A stretch of DNA of 64,000 bases, taken from Cristatella mucedo (taxonomy: Eukaryota; Bryozoa; Phylactolaemata; Cristatellidae). Shown here one piece after another: positions 57,895 through 64,000 of this stretch. Positions within the stretch are counted from its first letter, which is position 1. Every line of letters begins with the position of its first letter. The stretch spans positions 2,672,001-2,736,000 of the forward strand of contig WPIO01000026.1 in NCBI GenBank assembly GCA_009760855.2. The letters run 5' to 3'. The notes beneath the pieces were generated by a model, which had not been told where the DNA came from, did no database searches, and saw only the letters and a program-made list of their open reading frames with translations. The position numbers were made by a program, and so were the translations under genes.

Positions 57895-58255
57895 GCACCT
57901 ACGAGTAACATTAAAGACTGTTGGCGACAGAAGCTTTAGCTCTGCAGGTCCTAGACTGTGGAACTTGCTTCCACAATTCTTACGCAACGACATCTACTCT
58001 CCTACTGCCGACTATGGCACATCTTTTTCAGCGGTCCTGAACTGCTACTTCTATGCTACTCATTACCTCAACTGCTCTCCTAACTCTGCTATGCTTCCCA
58101 CTTTCTCTTTGTTGCGTGAGACGAAGTCTGTTGGCTACCGAACGCGTACCGAAAGCCGCTTAGGCTGTGAGTGCGCTATACAAAACTCTCCTGCGTAACA
58201 CCCACATGGTCTTTATGACTTTGTGGAGTTACTGACGGAGATACATACATACATA
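57895..58255 (+). mobile_element. Family IV LINE 3' end with ATACATAC tail
   Basis: Well-preserved plus-strand end: TLKTVGDRSFSSAGPRLWN, LLPQFLRNDIYSPTADYGT, 3' UTR GCGTGAGACGAAGTCTGTTG, and a short (ATAC)n tail at 58,239-58,254. The conserved RSFSSAGPRLWN marks a LINE C-terminus. Homology may extend upstream to about 57,840. Confidence 0.78.
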
Positions 58256-58259
58256 ACAA

Positions 58260-60425
58260 GCCGTTTTGCAAAGTTCAGGCGTCGTCGGAAGTCGTCGCAC
58301 ATCGGTGGAGAGTAGCGCACCTTTACGTGCGCTGCATTTGCGGCCTAGTTCGCATCGGACGTCGAAGCCGCACGCCACTTTTGTAACAATAGGGAACCGG
58401 CAAAGCTCGGAGCAGAAATGACGGGATGTGGCAGCTACAACGAGATCAATGAGAGGCGAGACGAGCTGCCGAGTTTTTCACACGTTGCATACGATCAAGG
58501 GCGCGGGGCGAAAGTCCTGAATAAAGGAAATTGCAGCAATGTAGATGATGCGATGTCACAAGTCAGGTGCCTTCTTTTGCTGTCTCAGCATGTCCAGATT
58601 TGGCTGGTTGGTCGCTTAGATCCTGCTTGTTAGCAGTTAGTGTGCACCCATCCGGGAGAGGTACGGCGGCCTGGGACGGAGGTATAGCGATCCGAGTCAC
58701 CGGCTAGGCCAAAGCCTGACCTTTAAGCTTACGACCGGACGTGCGACGATCCGTCCGTGTACATTTGAGGTACCCGACGTTCGTCTGCTCAGTCGTAGCA
58801 TGCGGCGTGCTCGCTTCGCTCAGGATAGCATCCGGATGGCTGTCTGGCGTTCGCCGACAATGCGGCCACCCGCAGAAGGCCACTAGGATCCACTGCCTAA
58901 TTTTGGTCGGAGATAAGCACGCTCGCTGCTATATCTTGCTTATTTCGCGTTACGCTGTAGCGTGCTGTTCGTGGTCCTGTTGCGTACGCCTGCCGCTTCC
59001 GCTGCTGTAATTAGCGAAGCGCCTGACACTAATGCACGCGCCTCACCTGTGGCCAATAGTTGAGCCATTGAAGCAGTGCAGCGTCGGACCACTAATGAAG
59101 GTTAAATTCCGTGTCGTCTGCTGCGATTGATCGAGCTCTCATGTATGTGCCCGTTGAGAGGAATACAGGAGAGTCTCGCTTACCGTGCAAGTGCGCCCGC
59201 TGTGTCTCTGTGAGACTCCCATTAGAACAGCAGCCGCCGGAGTCACAGTAATGCAACAGTCCCCTTCAGCGAGCGGGCACCCTCAGCGAGCTCAGACGTG
59301 CCTCGGAGCTCGTGAGTCCAGGTTACTGTAGCCAATGTCGTAGCAATGTCGTCCCGACTGGTACTTGCGTGGAGTACTGCAGCCCCGTCTTCAACGTGGC
59401 TTCAGTCTGAGAGTGAGTCCTGCCGCGCCGGTAAGACTGGCTTCGTTGTTTTCCACGTCCCGAGTAGCCTAATATAAGTGGGGGCCCCAGTAGTAATTTT
59501 GCTTAGTTCCTCTGTTACCATGGGCACATGCGATGTCGTTATAAAGAGGTTTCAATCAAACAGCCGCTCGACTTTCCCCGAGCGACGCGACGGCGACGTG
59601 GCGAGCAAACAGCGCAGCCACGATCGGCAGTTCGGCGATCGGGCTGAAAGTAGCTCATTCTTCCACCGCCCCTAGTCTCGGTGACAAGAGTATGCCCAAT
59701 TTGGTAGGCTCGTCATTGATCGAATCTCTGTGCGAGTACATTTAGCTGAGCGCTGTGCTGTTTCTCAAGAATGGTGCCGGGCTCAAATTGGAACAGCTTC
59801 GTGGTGAAGCGTGCTTCGGGGCTGAATAGGGAACTTGCAAAAAACAAACAATTACTGAACGTTTATTGTTAAAATATTACAAGAATTGCAGGCACAAGAG
59901 GCACGCCACGTCGTCAGTGACTTCGTTGGTTTTCAACTAGTTAATGATTCTCCGTAGCATTCAAAGATTGATCAATTGAGCATTTCTACAAGTCGCTTGC
60001 GGATTCAATTTAAACCGATGCGAACGAATTCTCTCTCGCTGATACTTCCCCCGCCCATTTCAACTCTCCGCGTAAACTACGGTAAAATAACGCGATTGTG
60101 CCGAGTAGTCAACCATTATTTGGATGAAACTGTTTCTCGTCTTCATGAAAATAGAGGACGCAGAGGACGTTAACGGCTGGTCTGCTGTTAATAAATCGTC
60201 GACTGATTATCCTGTGGACCTCTACTCTTCGTCGCCCCAAACCCGTCGAATGCAGTTGCAAGTGGCCAGTAGAGATTGGCTTTTTTAAATTCCGGTTCTA
60301 CAGACCTGGTTGGTCATGCGAGACGTATAGTAGGACCGTAGGCAACGCAACGACGTTTCAAAGTACTGCAACAGAAGCCGGTAAATAATTCAACTACATT
60401 CACATAACGTGCGAGCCAAGTAGGG
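58260..60425. other. No gene recognised
   Basis: Moderately CpG-rich single-copy-looking sequence. Short open frames only; none shows a recognisable domain or good exon signals. Confidence 0.45.
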
Positions 60426-60429
60426 TTAC

Positions 60430-60609
60430 CGCCGTAATGGCTCACTAGGTAAGGCGGTTGCTTTTCACGACCTCGGCCCTGAGGTCGCGGGCTCGAATCC
60501 TGCAGTGGGCGATCCTTTATCGCCACTGCAAGCTGTGGTGATAGCCGTAAAGGCTCTTCTGTCGCTATACGAAAAGAGGCTGTTAAATCAGCTAGCATTT
60601 TTTTTTTAC
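60430..60609 (+). mobile_element. SINE II (tRNA-derived), near consensus
   Basis: Best plus-strand copy: GCCGTAATGGCTCACTAGGT, internal A box, B box GGGCTCGAATCC, tail GATAGCCGTAAAGGCTCTTC, GAGGCTGTTAAATCAGCTAG, then (T)n. The palindrome AGCC-GTAAA-GGCT in the tail is kept in most copies. Confidence 0.85.
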
Positions 60610-60649
60610 TGAGCGGACAGCGACTACCCTTCCTCGGGAGGCAGCGCCT

Positions 60650-62680
60650 CTCGGCCCTAAGAGCGCCCCTCTCGCAAATTACGGCTCCGGTGGGTGCCGG
60701 ACGCCGAACTGCGACCGAACTCGCTGACTGAAGAGTATGCACTTAAAGAAATGGGCCGAAGTTGACTTGAAAATGTCGCCGGAATGACGCGGGGACCAGG
60801 ACGGCCGTTCATGACAATCCGGGTTTCGCCGGCGCTAAATGATCGGACCCCTGAAGGTACCCCGGCTGAACGCAGGTCTGCCATCCTCCGCGATGGCTGT
60901 CGCTCTGAGAAGCCCGCGAAGCGAGCGCCATCATGCGCACCTTGTATCCGTTCGATCTCCAACGGTCAGCGCACCCGCCCCCCCCCGGATCGTCATCCCC
61001 CTTTGGCTTCATTCGCTGCGTCAATTGTCGCGACGAGCGAGAAATGCAAAAGCGTCCGCCGATCGAAGCCGCGTCGTCCGCAGTAGATCGCCTTCGCGAG
61101 CGCATTCTCGAATCGGCGGTGCATTCGGCTGCGCGGAGAAAAGCTCGAGCAGACGAAGCGGCCCAGACGGTGTACTCGGCTGCTGCGAGTGCGAACTGCG
61201 AAAAGGGCCGACTAAAGCTCACTGTCACTCGGCAGACACGCGACCAGTCGCGAATGATCGGGTGCGGCGGGCCGCGCTGCTGCCGCTTCGTCTGCTGCTG
61301 TTGCTGCTTCTGCTGCTTCTGCTTCTGCTGCTGCTGCTGCTGCTGCTGCAGTCGACGCTACTGGCATCTGCACCGTTCTCATCCTCAGCCATTGGCCAGC
61401 TGGAGGGCCTGTGGCGGCGGCTCGACGCGTTCGTCGGCGAGACTCGCGCGCGAGCAGCGACGTGTCATTTCTTCGTCGTCGCCAAGTGTCTGCCGACCGA
61501 GCGAGCGTCTTCAGACGAGAGCGCCGCTGTAGATCGCCGGAGGGCGAATCGCGAGGCGAGCGCGTGTTTCGAACGAGTTCCGAGCCGCGCGCTTGTGTGC
61601 ACTCTCGGAACTCGTATCGAACGAGCGCGCGGTCACCCACTCTCTTAAGAGAGCGTTTTCTTTCGAGTCGTCTGCGCTGGGCGAACCTCTGCGGCGGTCG
61701 GGGCACACCGCTAGCCGCAAATGGCCGGGCGGACGAAGGATGTGCTGGGAAGCGCTAGGCGACGGTATGTCTGTACTCGACCGTCGATTAGAAGGCCGAC
61801 GTTTCTCGACTCCGGCTAAGAATTCGGCTTCACCACCGGAGAAAGCTTCGCTGTAACCTTCATTTGGCCGGAGAAAGACTGCGCGTATCGTTGGGGAACT
61901 GACTGCAGACTTCAAAGTAGAGAGCGGTCTTGCAATTGCTAGTCTTGCCATCGAAGAGCGGTCAGCCCGCAGGGCACTCGAGTCGAAACGGCGCACTGCG
62001 CTCCGATGACCTCGACTGACCGGCGCTCGGCGGAGCGCAAGCAGCCCGTATCGTCGAGCAGCCGACGCCGGAGCCGAGACGAACTAGACCGCACCGCACT
62101 CGCGCGACTGTCGCTAGCTAGCGACCGTGTGGTTTCGTTTAAATGACGGTACGGCCCCCGATCGTTGTGCGAGTGGGCTGCGACACTCGATGCCGTATGC
62201 GGTCGGGATGTGACGTTAGCGATCGTTGTGACGGGGGAGTCGCCGGGAACTCCGCTGGGCGAGAGGGGCGAAGAGAGTCGTGCTTCCCCCCCCCCGTGCT
62301 CCGTGCGTAGTGAGAATAAACTGGTGGCACAGGCCGTCGGCTGGCTCGTCCGTTGATGCTCGCGGCGATGACCAGACTACAGACCGAACGGCAGCGCCGC
62401 GACGACGAGTCGGAGACGCGTGCGCGAGGCGCCGCGCAGGCGTTAGCAGTGCTGAACAACGGGTCAAGGGTCAAACTTTGTGCGGACGATTTGTCCTCCG
62501 CGGCGTTTGACACTGGCTGCGCTTCCTGTGGTTCCGCGCGTTGCCCGTGCCCGCCCCGCCCCCCAGCGGGGTCAATGCGTCGTACGACGCGAGCTGCCTT
62601 TGAGTGCACGGCTTCGAACCAAACGCAGCCGAACGAACCAAACTCCCGCTACGTCGGTAGCCCTCCCCCATAACCTTGAC
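60650..62680. other. CpG-rich tract with a CTG repeat, possible promoter region
   Basis: CpG dinucleotides are dense throughout, unlike the AT-richer surroundings, with (CTG)n runs at about 61,265-61,350. Many frames stay open because stops are rare in GC-rich DNA; I see no recognisable protein domain in any frame. It resembles the CpG-rich sequence around gene B exon 1 and so may be a promoter for a gene outside the window. Confidence 0.45.
61569..61620. repeat. Short inverted repeat in CpG-rich tract
   Basis: TCGAACGAGTTCCGAG (61569-61584) and CTCGGAACTCGTATCGA (61604-61620) pair with one bulge, around a 19-base GC-rich loop. Confidence 0.8.
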
Positions 62681-63126
62681 TAGCTTCATCTTGCTTGGCT
62701 TCGTCGACCGCTGCCGTAAGATGCCGCCAAAGATGGCTCCGGTATTTAAAGGGAGCCCGTCGCGCAGATCGAACGGCTGGCTGAGCAGAGCTATTCAACT
62801 TGTCCTCGCACCGCACGGGGGCTTAGCGATTCAGCCAGACATGGAAAAGATTCGGCCAAGTTTTGCATTCAGCCTGACGAGTAGCTCACTCTATCCTACT
62901 GGCCACCTTGGAAAGTTAGTCTGCTGCTCTGAAGTAAGTCATAATCTGGCTGGGCATAATAGTTCGCAAGGGGAAATTTGTGGCTTGCGCATGACCGTGA
63001 ATGCTGTCGAACTGTTCACAGCTAGACCAGGTGGTTCCAGAGACAGTTTGTTTAGCTCGAAGTTGGCTGAGCTGCTGTTTGGACAAGTGGAGACACTGAT
63101 CAGACTAGGGAAGGGCGAAAAAAGTT

Positions 63127-63177
63127 AGCTGATTCGACCGCCTCGTTTATACAGCGCCAGAAGAGCCTTTACGGTCC
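63127..63177 (-). mobile_element. SINE II 3' tail fragment
   Basis: Only the tail complement remains (AGCTGATTCGACCGCCTCGT, then AGAAGAGCCTTTACGG); the head is missing. Confidence 0.6.
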
Positions 63178-63710
63178 AAGCTAATTTACTTTCTCATTCA
63201 CGCACGCCTACTTTGCACAAGTTCAGATTCATCTGTTCTAGTTAGATAAGGATGGAACTACGCTCTATAGTACGGATTCACACAGTCGAAGGCGTTGGCG
63301 CATCAATGGCGAAGCGTTGCAGATTGGAGCAAAGACAAAATGAAGCTGCATGACATGTCTGCCTATTGCAATCGCTAACGAACTGCGTTTACGAGAATTT
63401 TAGGCATTTCCAATCCACATTTGATGCCCAGTCACACTTCCAGAGTGAAAAATATTCTTTCCCTATCTTTATTTCGATTAGTTACATCATTCTCTGCTTT
63501 TATAAAATGCTGCTTAACGCCACGAACTCTTTTGCAGTCTGGACAGCTGCAGCAGGGCGACACCAATCCTGCCGCGGTATTAGCCAGGTTCAGTTTGCTC
63601 TCGGAAGGGTAAAACGGTTTTGTATTAATCCATCCCGGCGCAGCTTGACCCCGAGCTCATCATATCATTAAGAATACCAAAGGCCAAACCAACTGTCATT
63701 CACAGTCTGG

Positions 63711-63867
63711 TTTGGCCCGCGTGGTTAAGATGCTTGCCTTTGACGAAGAAAGTAAAGATGCTTTGCATTTGACGACCGACGGTCGTAGGCTTGAGCCCTA
63801 CGACTTGTGTGAAGCGCCTGGATAGAGATTCACTTCTCTCAGGGTGCTATACAAATAAATTATATAG
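63711..63867 (+). mobile_element. SINE I with internal duplication
   Basis: Plus copy: TTTGGCCCGCGTGGTTAAGA, B box GGCTTGAGCCC, tail GAGATTCACTTCTCTCAGGG and CTATACAAATAAATTATAT. The segment GATGCTT(T)GC(A/C)TTTGACGA occurs twice in a row after the A box. Confidence 0.78.
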
Positions 63868-64000
63868 TCTGAGCTTGCGAGTCAGCTGGCTCCGCCGCTC
63901 ATTCTTCTATGCAGAGCAAATAGTTTATATATTAATAGTTATATTATTAGTTAATAGTCCTATTCAGAGCGTATACATATACACACTGTATACATACATA

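Noticed and set aside
60430-60609. A true tRNA gene from the A-box/B-box sequence
   Set aside because: It is one of ten or so repeats with the same long non-tRNA tail and poly(T), so it is a SINE. No complete cloverleaf with an acceptor stem could be drawn. The same holds for SINE I copies.
60839-61648. 269-residue plus-strand frame with a poly-Leu run resembling a signal peptide
   Set aside because: The Leu run is a CTG microsatellite and the frame is open because the region is GC-rich. Overlapping frames on both strands are equally open, and no domain is visible.

Overview
This window looks like a repeat-rich nuclear genome segment from an animal, most likely an aquatic invertebrate; I cannot name the species. 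The evidence is: (i) spliced genes with GT-AG introns and immunoglobulin-like exons ending in a transmembrane segment; (ii) many copies of a CR1/L2-type LINE and of two tRNA-derived SINE families, one of which carries the LINE's 3' tail; (iii) long (TA)n, (CA)n and (GA)n microsatellites; (iv) a decayed copy of an orphan repeat protein known from invertebrate genomes. There are no operons, no bacterial ribosome sites and no CRISPR array.

Main result: the minus strand carries two tandem paralogous genes for immunoglobulin-like cell-surface proteins. Gene B (56,864 down to 33,351) can be read as seven exons whose intron phases all agree. Together they encode 423 residues: a signal peptide, an unusual Ig-like domain 1 split over two exons, an I-set-like domain 2 split over two exons, one transmembrane helix, and a 112-residue cytoplasmic tail. 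The tail has an Asn/Gly-rich beta-prone stretch and four tyrosines. Gene A (from about 10.16 kb, possibly from 22.47 kb, down to 8,464) has the same four Ig exons with identical phases and a candidate signal-peptide exon of the same length, but no transmembrane exon was found. In domain 1 the canonical Ig cysteines are absent and six other cysteines are shared by the two paralogues.

Layout. 0-8.4 kb: decayed LINE and SINE copies, a (TA)n-bearing element and no recognised gene. 8.4-10.2 kb: Ig exons of gene A. 10.3-20.3 kb: SINEs, a decayed LINE, a decayed orphan-repeat protein, and a LINE copy with a nearly intact reverse transcriptase reading frame. 20.5-23.1 kb: GC-rich tract with an unidentified minus-strand reading frame, a 64-bp inverted repeat, and the candidate first exon of gene A. 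23.7-33 kb: repeats and a second GC-rich tract at 26.9-27.7 kb. 33.3-56.9 kb: gene B, whose introns are packed with LINE and SINE insertions. 56.9-57.2 kb: putative gene B promoter. 57.2-64 kb: a LINE 3' end, a CpG-rich tract at 60.7-62.7 kb, and two SINEs.

How the parts relate: the two receptors probably arose by tandem duplication and may belong to a recognition-receptor cluster, which is inference. The LINE and SINE families appear linked through a shared 3' tail that can fold into a hairpin. Exon boundaries were read by eye from splice signals, phase agreement and paralogue alignment; no transcript or database evidence was available.
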